A stretch of DNA of 52,130 nt, taken from assembly GCA_027014605.1 (NCBI GenBank), contig JALWDJ010000003.1:1-52130 (forward strand). Reading direction: 5' to 3'. Below the pieces are notes generated by a model. It saw only the letters and a list, made by a program, of their open reading frames with translations, was not told the DNA's origin and made no database searches. Source of the stretch: Campylobacteraceae bacterium. Lineage in GTDB: Bacteria; Campylobacterota; Campylobacteria; Campylobacterales; Sulfurovaceae. A program made the translations under genes and the position numbers. This document shows, piece by piece, positions 51,893-52,130 of the stretch; positions within the stretch are counted from its first letter, which is position 1; every line of letters begins with the position of its first letter.

Positions 51893-52130
51893 TTGAAAAA
51901 TAGAATTTATATATTACTAACATTTATAATTATTATATATGGTTGTGGAGAGGTTACCACAATAGATGATGGGACTATTATATATCCTACATCAACCCCT
52001 ACCCCTACTTCTATACCTACTTCTATACCCACAATAGAACCTTCTTCTATTCCTATAGATAGTAGTGGTACAGTAAAAATTATAGGAAAAATCACTTATG
52101 ATAGGGTTCATGTAAATAGTAGTGGAATTG
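51893..52130 (+). CDS. Lipoprotein related to the preceding gene (5' part only)
   Basis: The frame starts at TTG with AAAGGA 5 nt upstream and runs off the window. It encodes a lipoprotein signal with lipobox IYGC (Cys18), a Pro/Thr/Ser/Ile linker (TPTPTSIPTSIPTIEPSSIP) and then VKIIGKITYDRVHVNSSGI, which closely matches VEILGKITYDRVPVAIEYGG of the gene upstream. The two are tandem paralogues, differing by the linker. Whether the metallopeptidase domain follows cannot be seen. Confidence 0.75.
   Translation, partial: MKNRIYILLTFIIIIYGCGEVTTIDDGTIIYPTSTPTPTSIPTSIPTIEPSSIPIDSSGTVKIIGKITYDRVHVNSSGI

Noticed and set aside
51985-52050. A tandem DNA repeat in CCTAC/CTTCTATAC units.
   Set aside because: It encodes a Pro/Thr/Ser/Ile linker of a lipoprotein in frame, so it is treated as protein linker sequence rather than a separate repeat element.
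1-52130. CRISPR arrays, rRNA and tRNA genes.
   Set aside because: No regularly spaced direct repeats and no stretches of the higher GC content expected of stable RNAs were seen by eye.

Overview
This window is very AT-rich, tightly packed chromosomal DNA of a free-living Campylobacterota (epsilonproteobacterial) type. The family content points there: a Csd3-like M23 endopeptidase, a CetB-like PAS protein, an RND/LolA-like/DUF1302 trio, NnrS, a fused siroheme decarboxylase, small c-type cytochrome lipoproteins, and a fumarate reductase-like pair that would suit a reductive TCA cycle. I cannot name a genus from sequence alone. No rRNA, tRNA or CRISPR array was seen.

Layout. 0-5.6 kb: nadC, an M23 peptidase-plsY-folB operon and a two-component system. 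5.6-10.2 kb: RND exporter, LolA-like periplasmic protein and DUF1302-like barrel, ending in a hairpin. 10.2-22.1 kb: mostly single genes, including a NirDL-type siroheme decarboxylase, prfB (no programmed frameshift), a TlpA-like lipoprotein, a NUDT14-like Nudix enzyme, nnrS, Mn-pyrophosphatase, a molybdopterin oxidoreductase, csd3-like, a LysR regulator, a c-type cytochrome, a QueD-like enzyme and an NlpC/P60 protein. 22.1-22.4 kb is a gene-free stretch with two hairpins whose loops are CU-rich and anti-Shine-Dalgarno-like. 22.4-33.4 kb: a two-subunit SdhA/SdhB-like complex with no membrane anchor gene, tsaD, two oligopeptide-type ABC permeases, nadA, a second cytochrome lipoprotein, ilvE, a prohibitin-like protein, hisIE and a 2Fe-2S thioredoxin-fold ferredoxin.

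33.5-41.7 kb is the most unusual block: on the minus strand, aguB is followed by glmS-glmE-(LysM membrane protein)-glmL-(AMP-forming ligase-like protein). This is a complete coenzyme-B12 glutamate mutase with its reactivase, in one tight run with an envelope LysM protein and an adenylate-forming-fold protein whose usual A10 lysine appears to be missing. Agmatine deiminase (aguA) lies just upstream, so putrescine synthesis and methylaspartate formation sit side by side.

43.9-52.1 kb is accessory in character. An IS607-family element (serine recombinase tnpA plus a tnpB broken by one in-frame stop) sits inside a CAP-domain lipoprotein gene: the lipoprotein signal peptide lies on one side of the element and the CAP domain on the other. 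Around it are an NlpC/P60 lipoprotein, a porin-like protein, a PAS protein and two tandem lipoproteins of one family, the first with an HEWGH metallopeptidase motif and the second cut off by the window end.
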